Source of the DNA: Heliocidaris tuberculata
Taxonomy: Eukaryota > Echinodermata > Echinoidea > Camarodonta > Echinometridae
Length of the DNA stretch: 64,000 nucleotides
Assembly: GCA_025618425.1 (NCBI GenBank)
Contig: CM046848.1
Coordinates: 29,758,592-29,822,591, forward strand
Reading direction: 5' to 3'
Below, piece after piece: positions 23,680-35,800 of this stretch. Numbering within the stretch: position 1 is the first letter of the stretch; the number at the start of each line of letters is the position of its first letter. Below the pieces are notes generated by a model. It was not told the origin of the DNA and did not search any database. It worked only from the letters and a program-made list of their open reading frames with translations. The translations under genes and the position numbers were made by a program.

Positions 23680-23805
23680 CAGGGGCGGATCCAGGATTTC
23701 GTATAAGGGGGGCACACAAATGCAGGATTGTCAACTTTGGGAAACTGCTTGGAGGGAGACCCATATTTTTTTGGTCTCTCGCCAGCCCTCCAAAAGTCGC
23801 TCAGT

Positions 23806-23837
<32 letters not shown>

Positions 23838-24025
23838 TGGGGTCCAGTTCCCTTCCATAATTCTCTGACAAGCAAAAAAAAAAAAAAAAAAAAAAAAAAA
23901 GGTTTTATGCTCGAAAAGGGGGGGGGGCACAATCGCAAATAGGGGGGGGGGGGCACATTGCATTGTTTTCCCTCAAAGGGGGGGGGCACGGGCCGGGATT
24001 GCCCCCCCCCCTGGATCCGCCACTG
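23680..24025. mobile_element. 346-bp hAT-like MITE in U3
   Basis: Ends CAGGGGCGGATCCAGG and CTGGATCCGCCACTG are nearly perfect inverted repeats. Flanks GTTATGAT and GTTATAAT are an 8-bp duplication with one mismatch. The empty site in U1 is 6385-6392. It belongs to the same family as the U2 copy at 17362, and shares the interior CTGACAAGCAAAA. A G25 run lies near 23806. Confidence 0.85.
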
Positions 24026-26357
24026 GTTATAATTACTCATGTACATTATCAGCGATAGCCAGTGTCATTTTTTTTAATTACTCAACATAAAAAAATCCAA
24101 ACTTTCACCACAATGCACACATAAGATGGAACCCTTAGATTTAAACTTTGAAGACATAAAACCATTTTCGTGTAGACATGACAGAGGTCTAACTTAGAAC
24201 CACATGTATTATGGTACCTGCTGTTTGAAGTAACAAGAAACAGTGTCGGTTAAAAAGTACAATGAACTCATGTCTGCGTGGGAGAGGGACTTCGAAAAAC
24301 ATATTCCAGTTTCTGGTGCGGTTCTTTTTTCAACACTGAAATGTTGGAGTTTGAATTGTTAGTGTGTGACCTCCAAATTCACAATAGGACAGGTATAATC
24401 AATGAATTAAAAAGGACAGTGTATATTGTCTCACAATCATGGTACTGAAGAATGTTCTACTGTTAATGAATCAATGAAACATGCAGTCTAGACATATTCA
24501 GTACAAGAACCCACTAACATTGAACATGATATTCCTACATTCACGTTCTTATAATACGTGTTGTAAGATGATACCAGAGACTTACTCATCAGAACCCTGA
24601 CAGACCCGGCGTACTCCCCATCCTTCCCCTCTTACAGGCCCCCCCCCCAAAAAAAAATTAAATAAAATAAAAAAGCTGAACAAAAATTTTAAAAACCCTA
24701 CTTTGTACGTCATCATTACAGACATAATTGTAATTTTGATTGTTCTATCTAACCAACAGTATACACCACAAACCACTGCAAATAGAGTACTTCCCGTGAA
24801 AAATGACAAATTATTCCATCCATGAAGATTCAATACAGTATTTACAATTCTGAGGAATGTGCAAATGTTAGGGGTTTTTGTGAAAAATGTGCTGTTTTGC
24901 ATGTCATTTCCCCCTTTTGAGGATACTAAATCTATTGAACTGTCGTGGTTATATTCTACATCAAATTAATTAGTCTAACCAACCTGACACATATTTACAA
25001 TATGTTTACAACTTGTAGCCATACTAAATATGTATTTCTTTACATAAATATTTATATTACACCAAAAACCACTGCAAATAGAGTACTTCCCATGAAAGAT
25101 GACAAATTATTCCATCCATGAAGATTCAAAATTTACAAATCTGATGAATGTGCAAAAAAAATTTTTTTGCGAAAAATGTGCTGTTTTGCATGTCATTTCC
25201 CCCTTTTGAGGCTTATATTCTACATCAAATTAATAAGCCTAAACCTGACAATATTTACAATATGTTTACAACTTGTAGCCATACTTAATATGTATTTCTT
25301 TGTATAAATATTTATATAGTCATAGTCTGTGGTAGATTATAACCACAAAAATATTATCTCTGTCATCAATCATACTGTTGCAAATAGCAGAACCCTTCAT
25401 GATCTGCGAGACTGAGTGTAAGAGAAGAAATTGGGAAAGATGCAGACAGGTCCCATATTGTAGAAAAGTAGCATTGAGCCGACTTGGAAAGAAAGAAGAA
25501 CGGCAATTGAAAGAAAGAAGGAAAGAAGACCCCCCCCCCCAAAAAAAAAAAAAAAAAAAAAAAAAAAGATTGAGAGACAGCTTGGGACAAAGAGAGAAAT
25601 TGATTCGAAGTAGAGAGACATAGGGTGGTATAGGGTGGAAAGAATGAAAAGGGGAAAGGGAGTTCCAGATTTAAACAAATGTTTATACATGATTCAGCCC
25701 CCTACCCCTTTCTAACTTAAACCTTTTTTTTCGAAATCATCTTTCAATGTTGATCCATAATTCATCTCCCTCTCTCTTTCGCTTTCTTATGTATACTCAT
25801 ATTTTCTTCTTTCTTCCTCTCAATCCCTTTCTTTCAACTTCTCTATAACTGAAGTTTCCTTCCATTCAGATTCAATAATTAACTCCAAATCAATCGTATG
25901 GAAACATTCATTTTCAGATATATTCTTGGCACATATCCGGACTCATTGTTTTTCTCCATAAAAACCATCTTTATCTAGCAATTTCATTCTAATTTCCTTC
26001 ATACCTCTCCTTTATTTTAGTTCTCTACTATTTTTTTCTGCTCTGGAAGTACTTAAAAGTGCATGTAGCAATGTTGATGAGAAATCTTAGACATGTTAGA
26101 AGCATGCCCCTTTTCTCTATCTATCATGTAATGAACAATCATGTAGATTGCACAATTTCTGGCATGGTTCTTCAGACATTCATACGACGCCTTGAAACTC
26201 AACAATAAACAAAGTTTAATTACCAAGCTTCTTTATTTTGTTAAATTATTTAATAAATGAAACACGCTGATCAATAAATCAAGAAATTTGTGAATGTTGA
26301 GATAACAATTTCTTTGAGAATTCATAGATTCATAGATCACATTAGATTCATGAACAT

Positions 26358-27231
26358 GTTTTCAGTTTATTGTTTCATATTTCACATTTACAATGTGTTT
26401 TTTTACAGTATACATGTAAATGGGTACAAACAATTATTGGTACAAACGAGATAAATGATACGAACAAACAAGAGATATATTGTTAGAGAAAATAAAAGAA
26501 GATGAGTACCTCATATCTATGCGTTTGCATGCAATATTAATTGAGCAGACTGGGCTATAATAATAATGAAATATTGAGGAGCCTAAGGAGGAAGCTACGC
26601 TTGTGAGTTATAGGCTCCAAAGAGTAATAATATTTGAAATAGTCTTTGAAAATAGTAAGAACGAGCAATGCATGATACAGCAATATGAGTATATAAATGA
26701 ATATAAATTAAATTATTGTGTTACAGTAATCAAAATCGAAGAAATAGTATTGGATGGCTTTGTCACTTTCATTACAGCAATGATGTAATAATTCACATTT
26801 TTAGGGTAAATAAACATTTCCTGTACGCCGTGGCAATTTCTGAAGCATATATTCCGAAGTGCTGACATGATTTTTTATTCTCAATTTTTACCGATGGCTT
26901 AACGCAACGCACTACATAAGAAAAGACATATAATACAGTAATCACGTATAAACCAACGTGACAGGATTATGATGTCAGCATTTCGGCATAAATGAATAGA
27001 ACATTTTATCAATATGCAGAAGAAGAAGAAGAAGAAAGATAAAAAAACATCTCCCAGCACCCAGCGACGGGCCACCACACCCGCCCGCAACGAGCTATAT
27101 TGCACCCCAGAAGTCAGAACAATGGCTACTGAGGCGCAACAGCTCGCTGCAGGCGAGTGAATTGGCCCGTCCCCTGCCACTCGGAGAATAATAAACTGCA
27201 TAGGTGTGGTATACGAAAATAAAAATGGCCT
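26358..27231. mobile_element. 0.87-kb insert in U3, retroelement-like
   Basis: U1 and U2 are continuous here (U1 about 1655), while U3 carries about 870 extra bases, with ATG at both junctions. The left edge begins TTTTCAGTTTATTGTTTCAT, similar to an inverted retroelement tail. The right part (27027-27200) is GC-rich with AAGAAG repeats. No convincing coding frame. Confidence 0.5.
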
Positions 27232-28206
27232 ATGTGAAAATGATGGGACAAACTATAAGAAATTTGTTAATGTTAAGATAACAAATTCTTTGAGAATATC
27301 AAATTGGAGAAATTGTAATGTGACAGTGGTGACATTATTTTATAGTGTCGGACAACTCTTCTCATTTGTTTCTGGCGATCATAATTTCCATTTTTGCCTT
27401 CCGTGCTGTTTTCTAATATTAATTAAGGATAACATGATGTTATATGTCCTCCGTTAAACAAAATATTTGCTTCTCGGTCATTGAATTTTGAAACATGATT
27501 GATTTCATTATGATGACAGAAACAAATGGGATAGTTTTCCCATATACTTGCAATTAGACTCAAATGCATGCAGTGCAAATATAATGATTTTATCAGTAAA
27601 GTCAGGAAAGGTGGTAAGGGGGGGGGGGGCTGGTCACGGAGCTCCTTTATCACTTTGAGATTAGTGTGGTCTTTCGCGTTTCAAAATTATAGTTAATCTG
27701 TAATTGATGGGAATCTAATGACTAAAAACTGCCCTCTTCCCTTTACAGATAAGCTTGTGTAATTCCATACATACAAACTTTGCAGAATGTTTAAGTTTTC
27801 AGAAATAAGAAGCAATATATTAACTATAGAGTAAGCAATAAATTCAAATTTATTTTTATTTATTTATTTTTTTTATTTTTTTTTATTATTTATTTATTTA
27901 TTTTTTTTTGGGTGGGGGTATTCTTTTTAACTTACTGGATAATGAAAATAGCAAAGCATATGCAATTTTACTGTTCAGTCTCGCCAATTCTAGAAAAAAA
28001 AATCCTCAAATTCATGCCTATGATGATGACCCACTAAGGGCAGCTGCTAAATATAAGAATTTAGATACATGTATTTGCCTTTTTTGGTGTCTGATATCTG
28101 TCGTAAGGATGAGTAGCATAGAATAGACTATTCTCCTCATCATACTTTTATTTTCAATATCCCCCTCATAGTGATATATCTTTGCCTTTTTCTTAATTCT
28201 TTACAT

Positions 28207-28275
28207 TCATCTGTGACTGCCAATGTCTGGGAGATTCTTCAGGGTCCTCCCTGTCAGTGCCAATGCCTCATCAAT
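28207..28275 (-). pseudogene. Possible captured terminal exon inside U3
   Basis: Inverted counterpart of 554-622: the same acceptor context and a 23-codon open frame ending in TGA, with two substitutions (W to G, D to G). Retention of the frame in two of three copies is weak evidence of an exon. Confidence 0.3.
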
Positions 28276-29779
28276 CTGGAGAGAAAATAATGAAAAGGTC
28301 TTGCTATACACACATGTATAAATTATTAAAAAGTGTCTATGATTTGAAAGTTGATTTATAATGAATCTGGAAGAAAAAATATAGTCGTATCTTATTGTAT
28401 AGTGGCGAATAAACAATATCTGAATTTGCAATGACATCATGAAGCAAACAGTGTATAGATATTATCAGGGAAGACAGGGAAAATGTTACAGAAGAGGGGG
28501 GGGGGGCAGTCGCAAGAACAGTTCTTGTCCCCTCTGATTTGCCAAATACCCCCCCCCCCCCACACCCCCCAAAAAAAAAAAAATCAAACATATTGAATGA
28601 AGTCTTCTTGACACTACCATGGTTACGATATTTTGTTTTACTGTGAAACAAGTTAGTCAAGTTAGTTGTGTATATTCCCAAGAAAAGGCAGTTTTTAAAG
28701 CTAATATATAATCTCACCCGTAATATAGATGATACATGTGATGGCCTCAAATGTTATGCAGCTACTACACCTTCTGGGTACTTGTTGCATCAGGTCTTTT
28801 TCGAGTAGGAAGCCCCCTTTGTCTAATCTTGAAAGCCAAGTTAGTCATCCTTATGCAGCACTTGTACCTGAAATGGAAACCACAATACATTTTTGGTTTT
28901 ATAGTCTGAGGTCTATCATCACATGCTCATTTTTAGGTTGCAAAAGCTGAGGCATTTAATGGCAAACTAAAATTGAACTTAGTTTAGTTCGTATAATAGA
29001 GAGATTGACTCAGTCTATATATTTTCCCTATATGTACCCTTTAATATTTGGATAGAAACTGTAACTGTAAATTATTGAGCCGCCCCCCCCCCCCCCTCAA
29101 TAAATACAGGCAACATTTTAGATGGTGTAAAAGTAATTTTAAAAAATACCCAATGTAAATCCAACTTAAGTTGTTAAAGCTAACAACATATAAACAGGTC
29201 TACCAATTAGAAAGATTTAGATTAGGTCGAGTTAGACTAGACCTAACAGATATAATCTTTTGTTAAAACTGATCCTGTGTAGAAGTTTACCTTTTCTAAC
29301 ATTTCTCTAGAATCTGATTTATTCTGTTGTTGGATGTAACAGTTAGAATCTAGATCAAGATTTAAAAATAAGTAGGAATTCAATTCAGGAATGAACACGG
29401 GCGTAAACAGGCATAATTATCCATTGTTAGTGGGGGTATGATCTATTCATCATAAGATTTAACAGTTGGTTGGTTTACTCAGTCTAGACCAAACGGCAGA
29501 CTTAACGTTACTAGGTCTAGCCATGACCATGGTCTAACGTTAGACTCTCCAACTAAAGTTTCTAAACAAGGTTAGAATCTAGATCTAGATCTATAGATCA
29601 TCTATTTCTACCTTTTTACTAGATCTAATATAGTATTATTGGATCTAGCCTAAGTTAAATAATAGACAGATCAAAGTTAGGTCCAACTGTTGGATCTAAC
29701 GTTAACTAAAAAATACTGACATAGATCTAGATCTCCAGGAATAGTTCCAGGAACTCCTCCTGGGCTGGGCATGTGTGGA

Positions 29780-30117
29780 AATTACAGGGAGGCAAAAGAG
29801 GAAAAGAAAAAGAGGAAGGAGAAAGAAAGAAAAATAAAATTAAATGTAGATCTAAGCCGAGTTCGATCTAGATCAAGATATAAATGACATGTTAGACTCC
29901 AGAGTAGACTCTCGAGCCTAGATCCATGAAGAAGGAGAAGAAGCAGAAGAATTGCAAGAAGAAGAAAGGAGGATGAGTCTGAGAAAAAGAAGACGAAAGG
30001 AGGAGGAGGAGGAGAAAAATAAGAACTCAAGAAGAATAAAATTAAAAAGAAGATGAAGAGGAAGAAAAAGAAAAAGAAGAAGGAGGAGGATCGAGGAGAA
30101 GAAGAAAAAGAATTAAG
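29780..30117 (+). repeat. Polypurine tract in U3
   Basis: AAG/GGA-rich strand over about 335 bp, interrupted near 29835-29935 by a mixed stretch that includes CTCGAGCC. It is the counterpart of the U2 polypyrimidine tract at 16296-16462. Confidence 0.8.
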
Positions 30118-30812
30118 TTCTTCACTTTTCTTAATTTAGTTTTAACAATTACTTTGCAGAGCTAACATTTTGTTAGATCTGAAAACGAATTCTTGTTGCC
30201 TACCTCGAACTGGATAGCTGGGACTGGTCTTGTCTTGACTGAAGGTGAATTGAGTCGCTTTTGACTTTGACACTCCTCGAAGTCTTTTCCTGAAACAGGC
30301 TGGTTGTTGCTTATGAATACTGACTATTATTTCTCTTTCTCATTTTCTAACTAGTCTATTTTGTTTCGCCAAGACTGTCCAGTTATACGGTAAGAGGAGA
30401 CATCCTCGACCTTCACTGCTAAGTGGTTCAGCAAGCACAGTCTACGGTACACAGGTTTCAGCCCGCCAGAGTTGTGGGAGCGAGTTGTGCGTTGTGTGCG
30501 TACAACTTCAGCTGCTTTTTTGTGCGATGAGCTTTTTCCTGGTTTTGGAGATCATCTCAAGCAAATTGACGATGACGTCATCATTTTGCACCATCCTGAT
30601 TGGCCAAAAGATTAAAATCGCACGACTCATCGCAAAAGATTCAACATGTCGAATCTCTGCGATTTGGTCTACGATTGTCGTGCGACTGATCGGATCGCTG
30701 TCATAAGCTATAGCACACTACACGATCCGATCAAAAATCAGTCGGATCGCAGTCGGATCGTACAGTGTGCGCCGGGCTTAACACGTCGTCAACTTTTCAC
30801 GTCTGTTGAATT

Positions 30813-31250
30813 TTGAAAAACTCTTCTTCGCGCATCAACGCATCATATTCTGCGCATCTCATCTGCGTAACTAGAGGTCTTCACCAACACCTGTTACCCG
30901 CGACGAAATCACGAGGACCATCTGCAGTCAAGAAGGCGAGGCCCATTATTGCAAAGTTCGTGCGTCGGGAGACCAAGGTGGAGGTAATGAGAGCCAAGCG
31001 TCGTCTGCGAGAGGAGCCAAACATGAGCAATGTGTACATCGAAGAGGATCTTACTCCTGTCCGAGCAAAGCTTCTCCGTGCCGTGAAGGGTGACCAAAAC
31101 ACGACAAAGGTGTGGACCATCGACGGCAGAATTAACTGCATGGTGAAGGCGCCGGGTGGGCAGGAGAGCAGAAAGGTGCTGGAAGTACCGCAGGACCTCT
31201 GCACCAAGCTTGGATGGTCCGAGGGCAAATTAAGGGATGTTGGACTGTAG
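30813..31250 (+). pseudogene. LINE A ORF1 protein, 3' part (truncated)
   Basis: Resembles the RRM-plus-C-terminal region of LINE ORF1 nucleic-acid chaperones: RPIIAKFVRRETKVEVMRAK, then MSNVYIEEDLTP and VWTIDGRINCMV. ORF1p binds its own RNA in the RNP. The coiled coil expected upstream is missing, and the first Met shown is arbitrary because the element is truncated near U3. The stop lies 21 bases before the ORF2 ATG. Codon use is GC-rich, in sharp contrast with ORF2. Confidence 0.75.
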
Positions 31251-31271
31251 GGGTGCCATGGCAACACTAGC

Positions 31272-32003
31272 ATGGAGTCGGACGCACACTTCCCTTGTAC
31301 TGTACACTCCAATCTACAAATTCTAGGTGTTAATGTTTGTGGACTACGATCAAAGCTTGAGTTAGGTATTTTGAATGATTATATAAGGAAAGTTGATATT
31401 GCCTGTTTTTATGAGACAAAAACCGATATTTTGGATGATAAGTTAATACCTCAGGGTTACAAAGCTTATTTTAAAAAGAAATTGAATGAGAATCAACCAT
31501 TTGGAGGTGTCCATGGTATTTGTATGATCATAAAAGACAAATATAAAATTAGAGTATTAAATGAATTACGTTCCAATAATGTACTGTGGACGAAGATTGA
31601 CGTGAATCAAAATTTTAGTATAATATTAGGTGTTGTTTATATCCCACATGAAAATTCCAAATACTATAATTCAGACAGTTTTGAAGATATAGGCTTAGAT
31701 ATTATTGATTTGAGGAGTACATTTGATGCACCATTATTTTTAATCGGAGATTTTAATGCACGTACGGGGAATCTGCCAGATTTTAGTGACAAAGAAGAAG
31801 ATATGGAGTTATTTAATTCATACGACATAAATCATGTCATTCCCGAGAGAATTAACATGGATACCTGTGTAAATAACAATGGTTTGAAATTAATTGAGCT
31901 TTGTAAGTCATTGGATTTAAGTATTATTAATGGTCGGGATACTGCTGATGTTCCCGGCAGTCTGACTTATATGCCAATACAAGTGTTATTGATTACTGCA
32001 TAA
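31272..32003 (+). pseudogene. LINE A ORF2, N-terminal AP endonuclease domain
   Basis: APE-like endonuclease that nicks target DNA for target-primed reverse transcription. Visible motifs: NVCGLRSK (N21), YETK with E48 in place of the usual SETW/SETK, and GDFNAR at 159-164. The frame ends at 32001-32003, but the homologous reading continues in the -1 frame from about 31973 (NTSVIDYC...), so one base has been lost near 31970. AT-rich codon use. Confidence 0.85.
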
Positions 32004-32026
32004 CAACTCAGGAAAATTATAAATAT

Positions 32027-32800
32027 GTGCAGAAGTTTGTGGTTGAGGAGTTCGACAATTTTGTTTCAGATAAGCATAATTCAATTTATGTGCACCTTGA
32101 TATTAATGCTCAGTACGATATAGAAGATAGTAAATTGACTATAAAAAGGGACAAAGGTCCTGATTCATTTAAAATAGCATGGGATAAGTCTCGTTCAAAG
32201 GATTTCGTGAATGGGCTTGAAGAAAATGTTTATGATGACATTAATTTCATGATTAGTAATATTGAAAACGAAATGCTTAGTCAAGAATCAGTTGATGAGA
32301 TTTATGATATGATTAAGACAGTGTATATGAATGCAGCTTCTACAGCAAAAATGGTGAAGAAAACTTCTTTGCAACGTCGCTTTAATAATAGTGAAAAGAG
32401 AAAACCAAAAAACTATTTACCTTGGTTTAATAAAGAGTGTATAATATTGAGATCGCAGTTTTTCAAATTGAAAAACAAACGAAAGAAAGCTACGGATACT
32501 TCGATCCAAGAAGAATTTGAAAACGTGAAACGTTTATACAAGAAAACTGTGAATAAGGCGCGTTCGGTCTATTTTAATAATCTTCATAAAAATTTGCGTG
32601 ACTTAAAAACGAAAGACCCCAAACAGTATTGGAATATTCTTAACGTGAAGAAAAAGGGGGGAAATTATTGTCCTGTCGATATTGATGAATTTAGAACTCA
32701 TTTCCAGGAATTAAATGATACCAATAGATTACTTTCACAAAGATGTAATTTGTTAGGAAACCATAACAATGATTATTTGTTACATTTTGGGGAATTCGAT
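32027..32800 (+). pseudogene. LINE A ORF2, region between endonuclease and RT
   Basis: Continues ORF2 after the frameshift. It is lysine-rich with a helical linker (for example YLPWFNKECIILRSQFFKLK) of the kind found between APE and RT domains. Homologous reading ends at about GEFDQP (32805). The open frame runs on to 32917, but those last codons belong to LINE B's 5' end. Confidence 0.75.
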
Positions 32801-32804
32801 CAAC

Positions 32805-35800
32805 CGTCACTTCTCAAATCAAATCATGATATAATCATTTGGTGCAGCCACGATTTATCTCATTTTTGCCTTACTGCCAGATATCTTGTGTTCTTTTTTC
32901 TTTTTCTTTTTTTATAGTTTCTTGTGTGTGACTATTTTGTAATTTTGAATAACAAAACTGTTTTTTTTTTAACCTCTTTTGAGGAATTTCTATAATTTAC
33001 TAAATGACCTTTGTATCCATATAATCATTTCAAGGTCGTTTATATATGTCGCTTGACATTATATTCTTTTTACCACTTTTATATTGGTGAGTCTTCCTTT
33101 TACTGGAAGTAGTATAATATGTAACTATTGTATTGTTTTTATACCATATCTCAGTCTGTTGTTTTAGTGGCTTTTCATGCCCACAATTTTTCCGTGTGTA
33201 TGTTGTAGGAAACCAGTGAAATATAACCAAAAAGCCTTGTTGTGCACAGTGTGCAGTAAATGGCTTCATATTGCATGTGCAGGTGTATCGAAGGATCTGT
33301 ATGACGACGAAAGGGAACATTTTGAAAACTGGCAATGCCCAAAATGTATCTTTAAAGAATTACCCTTTTTTCATAGTGAACCTCAAGTAATACCCAGTGT
33401 CGATCATGAATTACCACAGAATGATGTTGTAGTCTCTGAAAACAATGTACTTAAGAAATTTATAAACAGCAAATGTCTGTCAGTTTCTCATCTCAATGTA
33501 AGAAGCTTAAGGAATAAAAAAGAAGAAATCAGTATTTTATTGAAAAGTCATCCATTTAGTCTTCTTACACTTTCTGAGACATGGATAGACGACTCTATTG
33601 GTTCCGATATGTTAAATATTGATGGATATACATTCGAGAGAAAAGATAGAGACATTCGTGGTGGAGGCGTTGGGTGCTATGTTTGTAATAATGTGACGTA
33701 TTTTAGGAGGAATGATCTTGAGAAGAAGGATTTAGAAATGATGTGGTTGGAAATCACGATTCCAAACCAACAGCTCTTTCTTCTCGGAGTTGTATATCGT
33801 AAGCCTGATTACACCTTGTCATTCCTTGATGAACTGGAATCAACCTTAGACCAGGTATTTTCTTTATCAGATAATGTCATCATGCTTGGCGACTTAAACT
33901 GTAATATGCTTACGAAAAATTCATTGTCAAATAGGCTTAATGATCTATGTTCGATGTTCATCTTATCTCAAATTATTAGTGAACCAACCCGTATCACGCC
34001 TTCTAGTACCTCATTAATAGATCTTATTTGTGTATCTGATTCAATGATTTCGCAGTCAAAGAAATCTGGAACCCTTCCAGTAGGATTTAGTGATCATTCT
34101 TTGGTTTACACAATACTAAGCCAAGACCTCCCTAAATTAAAGCCTCAAATCTTTTCATTCCGAACCTTTAGGTTCTTTGCCGAGGATGATTTTGTAAAAG
34201 ACCTTTCACATGTACAATGGGACAATGTATTCTCTCAAAGGGATAATGTAGACTGTAGTTGGAACAAATTCAAAGAAATATTTTCTGATTTAAGTAACAA
34301 ACACGCCCCTTTCGTCTCAGTTAGAAAGAAGATTAGAGGTTCTCCTTGGATTACAAATGAATATCTTGCCCTAGCAAGAGATCGTGATTATCACAAACGA
34401 AAGTTTAATGACCTTAAGAAACGACTGACTATAACTGGTCAATTATGGGATTCATTTCTAGATGAATTATGGGGAAAATATAGATATCTCCGAAACAAAG
34501 CAAATAATTTGAATAAGAAATTGAAAAAGAAATTTTACCACAGTAAATTACGAGAGAATGGTAATAATATGCAAAAGTCATGGAAGGTATTGAAAGACTT
34601 ACTTCCGAATAAGAAGGGTGCAGTCAACTCAAATAGTAGTGTCAATATTGGATCTCAAGTTGTTTCAGATAAACGTAAAATCTCTAATGCATTTAATGAA
34701 ATGTTCGTTAATGTTGGTATTCAAAATACTCTTTCTGAAGTGGAGAGTGTTAATTCTCTGCACACTTTGTTGAAATCTAGAACTGACTTTGTTTTCAATG
34801 AAATTCAATCAAAGTTTGTGCAAAATGAATTGGAGAAGATTGAAGTAAATAAGGCTGCCGGTCTGGATGAATTACACCCGAGACTTCTAAAAGTCGCAGC
34901 CCCTTTTATTGCCAAACCGCTTACAACGATTTTTAACAAATCTCTAAACTCGGGAAGTTTTCCTGATGGCTTTAAGAGGGCTAAGGTTATTCCAATTCCA
35001 AAGGGCGGGGATTCAAATGATTTGGGCAATTATAGACCAATTTCATTGTTGTCATGTGTTTCGAAAATTCTTGAGAGAGCAGTCCACATACAGCTCTATG
35101 AACATCTCCAGGAACATCAATTATTATCTGAGCGTCAATCAGGCTTTCGCCCGAAACATTCAACCACAACATGCTTGATTGAAATAACAGACTTTTTGTT
35201 AAATAACCTTGATACTGGTCAAATAACTGGGGCAATTTTTCTAGACCTGAAGAAGGCTTTCGATGTTATATCGCACAATATCCTCTTATCTAAATTGCCA
35301 TACTATGGTATAACATCAGTTACATTGGAATGGTTTTCTTCTTATCTTTCGAACAGACAACAGTGTGTATCATATCAAGGAGTTCAAAGTACTTTTTTGA
35401 CTGTCAAGGCTGGGGTGCCCCAGGGCTCAATACTGGGGCCTTTGTTGTTTTGTTTATGTCTAAATGATATATGCAATTTAAACTTTAACGATTCAACAAA
35501 AATTGCTCTCTACGCTGATGACACAGCAATTTTCTGTAAGGGAAATAGTATTACAGATTGCCAAACGTGCCTTCAAAGGGAATATGATTTGATAAACAAA
35601 TGGTTTAGAATCAATAAGATGCAAATAAATGCTGAGAAAACCAAAACTATGATATTTGGCACAAAGCGAAAAATTAAAAATCATATTCTGAAAATAAGAC
35701 ATGGTAATGAGTATTTGGAGAATGTCACTGATTTCAAATATCTAGGAGTCATTCTGGATCAGAGTTTAAGTTGGTCGTTACATATATCCCAAATTATTAA

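Larger units (their letters stand above)
21586..30778 (-). mobile_element. U3: complete inverted copy of the U unit (9.2 kb)
   Basis: Inverted ends AGCCCGGCGCACACTG are flanked by TAA on both sides (21583-21585 and 30779-30781). Read on the minus strand it matches U1 and U2. It contains a CACTG-ended element (22274-23556), a hAT-like MITE (23680-24025) and an insert at about 26358-27231. No transposase frame is present in 9 kb. Terminal 300-bp segments are rich in GATCCGA and its complement, giving potential for extensive hairpins. Confidence 0.75.
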
